From Micrasema longulum (Eukaryota; Arthropoda; Insecta; Trichoptera; Brachycentridae), in NCBI GenBank assembly GCA_022494885.1, contig JAGVSM010004562.1, positions 397,590 through 461,589 of the forward strand: a DNA stretch of 64,000 nucleotides, written 5' to 3'. Shown piece after piece: positions 46,186-55,354 of the stretch. The notes beneath the pieces are model-generated. The model was not told the origin of the DNA and did no database searches. It saw only the letters and a program-made list of their open reading frames with translations. The position numbers and the translations under genes were made by a program. The stretch's first letter is position 1, and every line of letters starts with the position of its first letter.

Positions 46186-46504
46186 TGTTTGTTTTGAAAA
46201 AAACTACACTTGCTGAAATAGAAAATTTGTTTCTGAAACTTTCAATAAAAAAAATCAGCATCGGTTTTTTTTGGGGTGCGGGAAACAAAGATACCAGTCT
46301 CGAAAATGTTGCGAAAGCGATGAAACCGGTCACTATTTTTTTCTAATTTGTGGATGAAAGTATGATTCATCTTTTGTTTCTGTTAATTTGTTTTGTTTAT
46401 ATATTGTTCATCAATTGCACGTGAACACAACATGCACAAATAAGTAAAAATTATGTATATTTTTTTATTGACTAGCTGAGTTATTATCACGAAAGTTATT
46501 GCAA

Positions 46505-46735
46505 TAAACTATATTCACACGTTGTTACAAATAATCACAATAAATTATATTCACATGTTATTACAAATAATCACAATAAATATTGTTAAAATATATATTA
46601 TATTTTTACAATAAATTATGCTCACACGTTTTTACAAATAATCACAATAAATTATATTCACACGTTATTACAAATATTCACAATAAATTTAATTCACATG
46701 TTATACAAATAATCACAATGAATATTGTTAAAAAA
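46505..46735. repeat. Minisatellite, about 36-bp unit
   Basis: Five to six imperfect tandem units built on TTCACACGTTATTACAAATA followed by ATCACAATAAAT. Some units carry an ATTGTTAAAATAT extension. Confidence 0.8.
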
Positions 46736-46789
46736 TATTTTGACCTGTAATGTTAAATGTCTGTTGCGAAAGGAAATAATTTTAGCGTT

Positions 46790-47420
46790 TTATCTGTGAC
46801 ATTATTCCCGGAGATTCTCAAAATAAAGTAGGTAAACTATGGCAAAGGATATTGCTAAGAGTTTAATGTCTATAGCAGCCATTTGCCCCACAGCTAAGCA
46901 TCTTGCGTCCGAAACACTTATTATCTACCATGCTATTTGTTAAGCCCGCTTGTCTTTAGCGTTTTGCGAATGGTTTTATCCAGAGCGCCCCCTACCCTGT
47001 CTAATTACTACAGTCAACCGACATGCTGGGAACTTAACTGCAGCTATAAATTAAGCGAATCGCCGCAAAGAGCGATCAATAAATACAATTAATGCTACAA
47101 CAAGGATGCCAGACATCCCGTGTTACGGAAAACCACCCAGTGCTGTTTTCCCTTACTAAACGAACTCAAAACACTTATGTTTCCTTAACTTAATATTTCA
47201 GATTCCCATAGAATTAAAATAATCCAGAAACCGCATACGCGCATCAAACTGAAACTGACTAAACTACTCATAAATGACTAGCTTTATGTTTTGGCCATTA
47301 GTTACTCTGTAAACGTTGCTTTGTACACAACTGCCGATTTAAATTCAATTAAGCCGTGTTGTGTCATTTGTAAGTGTTGAATTACTGCTGGGATTAAAAG
47401 GGAATACGGTAGGATCACAT
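46790..47420. other. GC-richer single-copy island, candidate cis-regulatory DNA
   Basis: The longest unique mixed-composition stretch near the gene (about 5-6 kb upstream of kek1). No coding frame and no repeat landmarks. Contains several TAAGCG/TTAAGC-type words. The regulatory role is inference. Confidence 0.35.
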
Positions 47421-47689
47421 ATCATGTGCAAGTAACGAACTCACAAATAATTTTATTCAAGAATTTGATTATTCCATCAGCTTGTAAAATAAAACGAGGT
47501 GGACATTTTTGTTAGTATTGCCAGTACGGTATTAATTTACCTTAAAACTTAATGATTATTTATTTTATTTTTTTATGTTTGTCTTGTAAAAGTAAGTTCA
47601 GTCAGTAAAATATTTTTTGTGGTAAAACATAACATAACAATATAAAGTTATCTTATATTTGTGTTTTGATAATATATTGTTAACGGTCT

Positions 47690-47900
47690 GGCAACATTAC
47701 GCAGCCACTTCTTTCACGGAAATCTATCAAGACACTCTATAATTGGTTGAATCGGAAGAACTAGAGACGTCGTTCAAAATAGTTCGTTTTTATTTAAATC
47801 ATTAGTTTAATTTTTTTTCATACATTTTCAAGAAAATTCCCGCCACACTTTGAAACTCTAAATTACACCGCGCGTAAGAAAACGATTTTTTAAATATATA
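47690..47900 (+). repeat. Repeat family B, copy 3 (partial)
   Basis: Keeps GACGTCGTTCAAAATAGTTC and TTTTTATTTAAAT, then TACATTTTCAAGAAAATTCC and an ACCGCGCGTAAGAAAA end. The 5' third is replaced by unrelated sequence. Confidence 0.55.
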
Positions 47901-48329
47901 TTTTCACATAGTTTTGAAATTTTTTATTGAGAAAAAAATATTTCTATTTTTTTTCTTCCAACTGGCAGAATTGGACTCGCGACACGAATTTCACAGTTGG
48001 TAATTTTTTTAAAATCAATATTGTTTTGGTTGTAGATATTTAATGTCTACAATTAGCAAAATTTTAAAGATCATATCGATTATTACGCGGTTTAAATATA
48101 ATAGGCATAATCAAACAATATTTTATATTGTAATTAATCTACGCACAATATTATAACTATACTTAAATGTAATAAACATGTTGTTTTTTTTTAATTTATT
48201 TTTTTTTCATTTTGAAGAAACAAGCTTATAAAATCAATTAAATTACATTATAAGGAAAAGGTTTAAAGACTGACCAGCTAAGTTTCTACTTTAAAATCAT
48301 ACATATTAAATTATGGTACATCAAATGGG
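47901..48329. other. AT-rich intergenic DNA, nothing recognised
   Basis: No frame or repeat supported. Confidence 0.45.
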
Positions 48330-48420
48330 TGTGTTTGTGTGTATTTTTATGAGAGTAAGTGTAGAGGTGTGTGTGTGTGTGTATTTATGTGGTGTAAGTG
48401 TTTAGGTGTGTGTAAGCGTA
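48330..48420. repeat. (GT)n-rich low-complexity tract
   Basis: GTGTGT runs interleaved with GTAAGTGT and TTAGGTGTGT words. Confidence 0.8.
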
Positions 48421-48569
48421 AGCATTAAATGGCAAGTGGGAGCGTATCGCAGCCCGAAATAATGAGTCATAAATATTTTTTGAATAAATCAAGGGGCATC
48501 TTAAACATATCGATTGACAAATTACAACAAGGATGGAGAATACCTAAAATAAGGGAATCAACAAATGGA

Positions 48570-48730
48570 AGAATATATATGGATGTTCAAACATCGGCGA
48601 AATGGTGAATGTTACGCAGTGTGTAATGTGGTCACTTAAACCAGCCAATGTCATAAGCCTTGTAAATGCCTAGACCTTTATATTACCTTATAAAAGGTTT
48701 TCTCCATCACTGTTGTAATTTGTTAATATC
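48570..48730 (-). repeat. Repeat E, copy 3 (partial)
   Basis: Carries GGTGAATGTTACGCAGTGTG, CTTAAACCAGCCAATGTCAT and the terminal CACTGTTGTAATTTGTTAAT. One terminus only. Confidence 0.7.
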
Positions 48731-48934
48731 AAAAAACGAAAAAAAAGGATTAAAAAAATAGAAAGATTTTTATGTTCGGACGGGGTGTATTTTTTAATCC
48801 CTTCTCTCATACCCCGTTTTTTCCACCCGCTGACGAATACCAAAAAGATTTTTTTTTTAAATATAAAAAAGTAGTATTTTAAAATTATAATAATATTTCA
48901 AATAAGACTTTTCAGTTTTTATTGAAATAAATAC

Positions 48935-48985
48935 AAACGCAGTGCCCTATGTACCATTAGGTGCGGAAAGGAAATAATAAAGATG
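48935..48985 (+). repeat. SINE-like family C, copy 7 (3' fragment)
   Basis: CAGTGCCCTATGTACCATTA, then GGTGCGGAAAG, the 3' end of the C body. It abuts repeat A copy 5. Confidence 0.6.
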
Positions 48986-49190
48986 AACTACTTACTGACT
49001 TTTTATGTCCACCGGTTTTGATACGTATCCGTCTCTTCGTCAGGACACTCACTACACCAACATGCAAATACTGAAATACACTTTCACCTTTACCATCACC
49101 AGAGTATAAACGGTATTAAAAGGGATGCAAATACCACTATATCCTTACATGAACATTGAAATATTTGACGACAAAGTTTATGCTTTGAAT
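48985..49190 (-). repeat. Repeat family A, copy 5
   Basis: Carries the hammerhead region, ACACCAACATGCAAATACTG and the CCTTTACCATCACC pyrimidine-rich stretch shared with copies 2 and 3. It begins at the tail of a C fragment. Confidence 0.6.
49003..49050 (-). ncRNA. Hammerhead ribozyme-like motif, decayed (copy A5)
   Basis: Minus strand: GTGTC, CTGACGA, GAGACG-GATA-CGTATC (one mismatch), AAAA instead of GAAA, CCGG, TG instead of TA at the cleavage site, GACAT. Core CTGACGA and stem I intact, but the missing G and the G at the cleavage position should prevent cleavage. Confidence 0.5.
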
Positions 49191-49298
49191 CCGAAAAAAA
49201 ACATATATTTTCTTATTTCAAATTAAACGTAGTGGGGTGACGCACTACCATCCATGTTGCTATTGACGTATACAAAAAAAGCCTTGCTATCCGAAGGT

Positions 49299-49452
49299 TA
49301 CCGTATTTTTCTGACCATAGACTCACTTTTTTGCTCTGAAAATTCAACCAAAAATTGGGGTGCGTTTTATAGTCCAAAACATTTATATTTTCTAAAAATT
49401 GATAAATAAATTTTGGGGTACGTCTTATGGTCCGATGCGTCTTATCGTCCGC
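49299..49452. mobile_element. Probable MITE with internal CGTCTTATAGTCCG-type repeats
   Basis: Begins ACCGTATTTTTCTGACCATA and has three diverged units of the form TGCGTTTTATAGTCCAAAAC / TACGTCTTATGGTCCGATGC / GCGTCTTATCGTCCGC. Such repeats of a CGTATAAGACG-like unit with a terminal ACCGTATTTT are characteristic of a widespread group of animal MITEs. Recognition is from memory of the motif, not from a search. Confidence 0.5.
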
Positions 49453-50859
49453 TAAATATTTAATTTATCTAGTTAAGCAAAAAATATACGAAAAATCTCC
49501 GTTTTCACCAAAATGTTCCAAAACACCAATTTAAAACATTTTTATTTTGACAATTAGTTTTGTACTCGTCAAAAAGCTTTCCGTCGTTATATAACACCAT
49601 TATAATATAACTCAATTTCGCTTTAAGAAAACTGCTTAGAGTGGCTGAAGCGATAAAAACTATGTTAAGTAAATGTATAATCATAGTTCCTTTTCCCATT
49701 TTTGAAGAAAAAGAAAAAGATCGTTAAATTAATGTTTCTCAACAAAACGATCGTAATTGCTAGATTCTACGATAAAAAGGATCTTTTTAGAGCCTTTATC
49801 CCTCACAATTTTCATGGCCATTTAATGAAAAATGTGTCAGGCTTGTATAAAAACAATGCCCCTCCACATTATTGTCTTAATCCCCGGGATATCTTCTAAA
49901 AAGAATCATTTTCTGGATTTAATTCACGGTCAATTAAGCGTGCATGATGTTCAACCCTGACACTAACGATGACTGGGAATAATCACCAGATATAAATTTA
50001 TACATGTTTATTTATACCTTGTACGAGAATATGATTAGTTGAACACTAAAAATACATTTAGATACACCGAAACAACATTTTTTCATTATATTTTGCTTCT
50101 GTACTTGTATTTTTACACCCTAAAATTTTTACATCAAGTATGGATACATAAAGATTCGTGAAAATTTCATATTTATAATTTTTAGATCCTACTAAAATTT
50201 ATAATTTATTTCTTAACTTTGTCACAAAATAAATAATTTTTCCTTTAAATTTAAAATTGAAAATTCTCGATTATGAGAAGAGTAATTTTTATACCGACGG
50301 GTATAAAAATATGATATTTTTTTTTAGCCTAATCCATTTACCTTTAGTCTTTCTTTTGATTCAATAAATATTTTTATGGTCGAGAAATATTAAAAACTTC
50401 ATAAAAAATGACAAAAAAGGCGAATTTTAAAACTAGCTCTTATCTGATTTACCATCGCCAGCAGCGTATTTTCTTTTTAACATGTGTTTTTTTTTGGTTT
50501 GCGAATTGTGGTGTATTTTTATAATTTCCATCCATATCCTCTCTTTTTTACCTGCGGGCAAGCCTCTAAAGTAGAGGATTAGTGGATTAAACCAAATATG
50601 GGAATTCGCTGTGTAGACAATTTTTATAGCACATGTACTAAAGTCTAGATCACTATCAATAGAATAAACAAGTAATCAAAATGATTTAACGAGCATTCGT
50701 GTACATTTTTTTATTCAAAAATGTATTTTATCGACTTATTTTCTTAAATTCAATGGTTAATTTAATAACATTTAAGTGAGTAAGAAAGAAACGATTTCAA
50801 CGGCTGTTTTACAAATTCGGATTGCATTTTTCTCAGAATAACAGTTTAAAATCACTTAG
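49453..50859. other. AT-rich intergenic DNA, nothing recognised
   Basis: Opposed 64-65-codon frames at 49505-49899 have no resemblance to known proteins. Confidence 0.45.
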
Positions 50860-51070
50860 AGTTTATTGTTACGTTGGAGAGGGGCTGTAAAGTTCCCGAC
50901 AAACGAAATTTTAGCGAAAATTTCTTATATTTGGCGAAAAACAACGGGATATAAGAAATATTCGCCAAACAGGGGAGTTGCGGGTAACAAAAAATATAAA
51001 CGAGTGTTTGCCGAGCAAACAGCTACGCTTTGCTTGGTGCCATTTGGTAAGCTGGGCTCGGGGTGAAATA
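50860..51070 (+). other. GC-richer segment upstream of kek1; possible 5' noncoding exon or enhancer
   Basis: An isolated mixed-composition block about 1.6 kb before the kek1 exon. It contains a good splice-donor match, TTG/GTAAGC, at 51046/51047. With the acceptor at 52607 this could be a 5' UTR exon; equally it could be regulatory DNA. The 66-codon frame in it (50866-51066) shows no resemblance to known proteins. Confidence 0.25.
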
Positions 51071-52607
51071 GATCGAAGTCAATATTTAATTTAAATATTT
51101 TTTATTTGATTAACACTTGATTGAAAATGTGACTAATACATTCTTAAATTGAATACGAAAATATTAGTTTTTATAAATATTTTTATTGATCGCAATATTT
51201 TTTTTATTATTTCAACTCTTGTATTCCGGGTGTTAATTCAAATAACACGTATGTTTTTATTACTGTAACCTTAAGTACGTTTCCATATTTTTTTGTATAA
51301 GTCAATTATCAGTATTACACAGAAAAGTTCATTATTAATTTTGAAATCTTGCTTCTCACTGGTTTGTTTTGGAGTAAATTTCTGTCGTGCTTATAAATTA
51401 CACACATGTAACGCAAATTTTAAACACATTTTTGTAAAATTAATGAATTTAAGATAGTTTTTTTTTTTTTTTCAACAGTTTTTCCGTTTACATTTGGTAC
51501 ATTTTTTATTCCAAAAATAAAAAAATCCCACATAGCGCGTAAGATATATATATATATATATATATATTTATTAACTAAACGACACAAGTGCCTTTTACAA
51601 TAAAACAATATGATGAGTTAGTTTGATACACAAAAATTTCAAAACAGTGTTAAAACATAGGTATAAAAAGTAACAAAAATAGATATACATATTTGTACTT
51701 ATAAGATAATAACAAATTTTTAACAATTTTTGTCCGTTGATTGTCGGTTTAAGACCTATTGTGTGCATAAAATGAACTTAAACAATGTCAGAAGAATTAA
51801 AAAAAATAAATTATTAGTTATACCAAAAATACATATAACTCCTCTATTCACATGAAATTCAGATATGAAAGTGTAAACTCATTTTCATTATCGCGTTGAA
51901 ATCTTGGTTAACTATTATTTATTATTCAGAATACACATTTTATAAAGACGTGTTTAATTAATATATGATGTACACCAAGGACGTAAGACAATATCTTTAT
52001 TCCTAATTTTTATTAGGAATATAGATATAGTAGAAAACGTAGTTTTCTAATATTCTTTATTAGTATAAAAAAAATTCATATTTTTGCTTAAAGACACTAG
52101 ATTAAAGATCATTTCATTGAAAACCAATTTTTAAAATGCAACAAGACACACCAACGATGAAATGTTTTTTTGTGTACGTAGTAATATATATATTTTTTAA
52201 ACATTTTATAGTAGCTGAAACTTTTTTCCTTATCGGCCTGATGCCCATTTGTGAAAACTAAAGGACGCCATGAAGTATACAAATTGTTTTCTAGAAATTG
52301 GGAAAAGCTATTATAAAGACTGGTAAATGTTTGAGCCTTTTGAAAATAAATAAACTAAATTCGGAGTTGGGGGTTTATTTTGCGGGATCTAGTTTGGTCT
52401 AATAAGCTTAACGCAAAGGTCTTGTAATCATTTAGTTTAATACGTAATTTCTAAAAAATATTTGGAACCTTCAAAATCAAGGAGGTTCAATAAAAATGGA
52501 ACTATTTGATAGTGTAAAAGGCAACAGTAAAAACACAACAATTTGTTGCTTGTAAATATAACGTAATGTTCTCAATAATTCTAATGGCATATTTTTCTTT
52601 GTTTCAG
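51071..52607 (+). other. AT-rich DNA upstream of kek1, possible intron
   Basis: Contains a (TA)n microsatellite at 51545-51568 and a hairpin ATTCCTAA/TTAGGAAT near 51999-52020. It ends in a strong splice acceptor (TTTTTCTTTGTTTCAG, ending at 52607), so at least its 3' part is probably intronic. Confidence 0.45.
51545..51568. repeat. (TA)n microsatellite
   Basis: About eleven to twelve TA dinucleotides. Confidence 0.9.
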
Positions 52608-52768
52608 ATAATGGCGTTACAGCAAGGCTAATCGAAGATATTAGTTGTCTCCATTCCAAAAGTGTAAAGTGAACTTGAAATGCTCACTAAATCAAAAAGA
52701 TAGTATCATTTCTCTCATAAATTACGCGATAAAAATTATAATTTGTAATGTGATTGTGCGCAAAAACT
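52608..52768 (+). promoter_or_regulatory. kek1: kek1 5' leader part with three upstream ORFs
   Basis: If the acceptor at 52607 is used, the mRNA leader before the start codon contains three short upstream ORFs: 52611-52631 (six codons plus stop), 52680-52703 (seven codons plus stop) and 52748-52753, which is just ATG-TGA. The last ends 15 nt before the kek1 ATG. Start-stop elements and short uORFs are known to damp downstream translation; that this happens here is inference. Confidence 0.5.
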
Positions 52769-55201
52769 ATGACGTCCCTAATGAGGTGGTGGCAGGTGTG
52801 GCTGCTTCTATTGCTCCACGCCTTTGGAGTACCCGCCTGTCCGGAGCCATGTATTTGCAAGTGGAAAAATGGAAAGCAAACTGTTGAGTGTCAAGACAAA
52901 GATTTTACGATCATACCCAGCGGTCTAGACCATGGAACCCAAGTACTCGAGTTTTCTGGAAACAACATTCAAATTTTATCAAAAGAGAGATTCAAAAAGC
53001 TGGGGCTAATTAATTTACAAAAAATATTTCTCTCACGATGTAAATTAACTAAAATAGACGACGATTCTTTCAAAGGTTTATCAAATCTCGTTGAATTAGA
53101 CCTTTCGCAAAATTTACTTTTATATGTACCATCAGCTATATTTTCAGATTTTCCTTCATTAATGAGACTTACATTGAGCGATAATCCAATAAAAACTCTT
53201 AAAAGTAATGGATTTCAACATCTCACATACTTGACTGCTCTTGAATTAAGTAATTGTGATATAAGCATGATTGAAGATGAAGCTTTTATCGGATTGAGCC
53301 ATTTAGAGTGGCTTAAACTGGATGGTAATAAGTTGTCAACGATGAGAGGAACTCATATCTTACCAGAGTCTCTACACGGAGTTGATTTACATAATAATAA
53401 GTGGCAGTGTGACTGCAATTCTCAAGATCTTTATACGTGGCTACAAAACTTTAACATTCCTCATTCGGTTGAACCCCGTTGCAGCTCGCCTAGTCGCCTT
53501 TCGGGACGGGCGATTAAATCATTGACCGAAACTGACCTAGCGTGTCTACCCGATGTATCCCCGACGACGTTTTATCTTGAGATAAGCGAGGGAAAAAATG
53601 TAAGTCTCCTTTGTCAAGTCTCCGCCGTTCCTGAAGCAAAAGTTTCATGGTGGTTTCAAGGACAAGTCTTACAAAATGATTCGATGGTCGCTCCTGGTAT
53701 ACATTTGTATTACTATATCGAAGAAGGAACAGTTGAAAAACGAAGTGAACTCTTCATTTATAACACTAACAGTGAAGACAATGGTACGTTTGCTTGTGTT
53801 GCTGAAAATCCAGCAGGAAAAAGTCAATCAAATTATACTATCAGAGTGATAGTCAAAGAAGAACCGATCATTATCGTGGTTACATTTCCGTTTGAATATA
53901 TTATAGCTTTTGCTATCGGAGGTGGAGCTCTTTTCGTAACAATCTTGATTGTGATAATAATTGCTTGCTTTCAATGCAAACGTAACAAGAAAAAAAGGAA
54001 GAAAAAAGAAAGTAGTAAAGATGTCGCTATGCAATATCCGGCCAGCATGAAAAATGCTAATACAAATCAGTGTTTAGATCCTTTGCCACCAAAAATGAAT
54101 GGAAGTATTTTGGTAACGGATCAACACCATCATGTGGCGATGTATTCGAATGACACGCGAGATTTTATAATGAATAATATCGAAAATATGGTTTGCTTAA
54201 ATGCATCTACTTTACGTAACTATCAGCTAGAACAGAATCCCGATTTAATAAACGATACTGAAAGTGTTGGGAATGGGAGAAAAACGTTAAACGAAAACGA
54301 CGATGAAGACAACAACATAAACGACGACGAAGCGGATGACAATTTTGATTCAAATACTGTTCTTTCTCTTACATCCGCACCACCTCGACAAGTGAAATGG
54401 CAGGATCAACAAAAATACATGACTTCTGTGGCTACACTACCTCGCGGAGTCCGAAACGATATGTATCAACATGTAGCGGATGTTCATCTTAATCCAGGAT
54501 GCTTCCTGGATAGTGATGGATATCCTATAGACTTTGGACTCCCTAAAATTCAGTCAATGCAACAGCCTATGATGGTTCCAGATAATTCAAGTAACTTTTA
54601 TAGAACTCTTCCTCACAACAGATCCAAAGTTAAGAATCCTCCAAATCAAGGAGTTCGGTTTTCGAGAGAAGCAGAATTTTTCGTAAGGTCACACCAACCG
54701 CCATCATACGAACATTATAGTCCCGCTGATGTTCGATATACTGTAGAAGGTTATCCCTACAGTCAACAAAGGCAACCACAGCCGATGTTTGTTAACGAGC
54801 AACAAGTGGGTTTACCGGAAGGCACGTATATTCCTTCTCCTCCAGAGGGTTACAAATCTGGGGCACTTTCACCTACTGTCACCCCTTGCTGCACGTCGCC
54901 TCAATCAGTGGTATCTGAATCGTGGCCTGCCTGTGTACCGGCTAACTATCACCCTCAAGGGAGTCATCAGAGGTCGCTCGTTGATATGACTCCGAGTATT
55001 ACGAACGGAAACTTCGTGTCCACAAGGTGTGTGCCGACTCAAACAACAGAAAATGATCAGAGGTTCGCGTCCGATAAAAGTTCCGATTTAACAAAAGCCA
55101 AACCCACCTGCCAATCATCCAGCTCCAAGGATATTGAAAATACTTCAGAGAGTCCGGATGAAGGTTACGTTGGAGATGGCGTTGAGGCTCCAGAAATATG
55201 A
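52769..55201 (+). CDS. kek1: Kekkon-family LRR-Ig transmembrane protein, kek1-like
   Basis: Single-pass cell-surface receptor of 810 residues. In Drosophila, Kekkon-1 binds the EGF receptor and dampens its signalling in a negative feedback loop; the same role here is inferred. Visible order: signal peptide (1-23, WLLLLLHAFGVPA), LRRNT with C24, C28, C30, C41, seven leucine-rich repeats (about 57-210), LRRCT with C214, C216, C238, C259, one Ig domain (C282, W294, DNGTFAC ending at C343), transmembrane helix (about 378-400), basic stop-transfer KRNKKKRKKK (404-413) and a 400-residue cytoplasmic tail. The tail has an acidic tract (508-525), a PPSY motif (644-647) and a C-terminal SPDEGYVGDG block. 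N-glycosylation sequons lie at 277, 303, 338 and 355. The ATG at 52769 is chosen because it has A at -3 and precedes the signal peptide; the next in-frame ATG (52781) is weaker. The coding region is intronless, as expected for kekkons. The ectodomain wording, such as GTQVLEFSGN and EEKRSE-like Ig segment, favours kek1 over kek2-6, but without alignment another paralogue is possible. Confidence 0.93.
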   Translation: MTSLMRWWQVWLLLLLHAFGVPACPEPCICKWKNGKQTVECQDKDFTIIPSGLDHGTQVLEFSGNNIQILSKERFKKLGLINLQKIFLSRCKLTKIDDDSFKGLSNLVELDLSQNLLLYVPSAIFSDFPSLMRLTLSDNPIKTLKSNGFQHLTYLTALELSNCDISMIEDEAFIGLSHLEWLKLDGNKLSTMRGTHILPESLHGVDLHNNKWQCDCNSQDLYTWLQNFNIPHSVEPRCSSPSRLSGRAIKSLTETDLACLPDVSPTTFYLEISEGKNVSLLCQVSAVPEAKVSWWFQGQVLQNDSMVAPGIHLYYYIEEGTVEKRSELFIYNTNSEDNGTFACVAENPAGKSQSNYTIRVIVKEEPIIIVVTFPFEYIIAFAIGGGALFVTILIVIIIACFQCKRNKKKRKKKESSKDVAMQYPASMKNANTNQCLDPLPPKMNGSILVTDQHHHVAMYSNDTRDFIMNNIENMVCLNASTLRNYQLEQNPDLINDTESVGNGRKTLNENDDEDNNINDDEADDNFDSNTVLSLTSAPPRQVKWQDQQKYMTSVATLPRGVRNDMYQHVADVHLNPGCFLDSDGYPIDFGLPKIQSMQQPMMVPDNSSNFYRTLPHNRSKVKNPPNQGVRFSREAEFFVRSHQPPSYEHYSPADVRYTVEGYPYSQQRQPQPMFVNEQQVGLPEGTYIPSPPEGYKSGALSPTVTPCCTSPQSVVSESWPACVPANYHPQGSHQRSLVDMTPSITNGNFVSTRCVPTQTTENDQRFASDKSSDLTKAKPTCQSSSSKDIENTSESPDEGYVGDGVEAPEI

Positions 55202-55354
55202 CGAAGAAGATCGCAGGACATTTGCAAAAATACTAAATGCAATGTCACGCAAAGTGAAAGCAAAGACGGTAAAGTTAATAGTGATGTTAATAGAAATTTA
55301 TCAAACACTTCGAAAAAATCTAACGAACAATCCGAAGGTGGAAAAAAAAATTAA
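55202..55354 (+). other. kek1: In-frame open extension after the kek1 TGA (possible readthrough)
   Basis: Directly after the TGA at 55199-55201 the same frame stays open for 50 codons to a TAA at 55352-55354. The predicted peptide is hydrophilic (Ser, Asn, Lys, Glu, with RRRSQDICKN at the start and NTSKKSNEQSEGG near the end) and its codons look like those of the preceding tail. The stop is followed by C, a context known to be leaky for UGA. It may be a readthrough extension, or the relic of a longer ancestral C-terminus. Confidence 0.4.

Noticed and set aside
46505..46735. CRISPR array
   Set aside because: Direct head-to-tail units with no regular unique spacers, in a eukaryotic genome; it is a minisatellite.
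52754..52768. Extending the kek1 protein to a TTG at 52754
   Set aside because: Eukaryotic initiation favours the ATG at 52769, which has a good context and directly precedes the signal peptide.
52645..52887. 80-codon open frame overlapping the kek1 start
   Set aside because: It overlaps the kekkon signal-peptide region in another frame and has no resemblance of its own.
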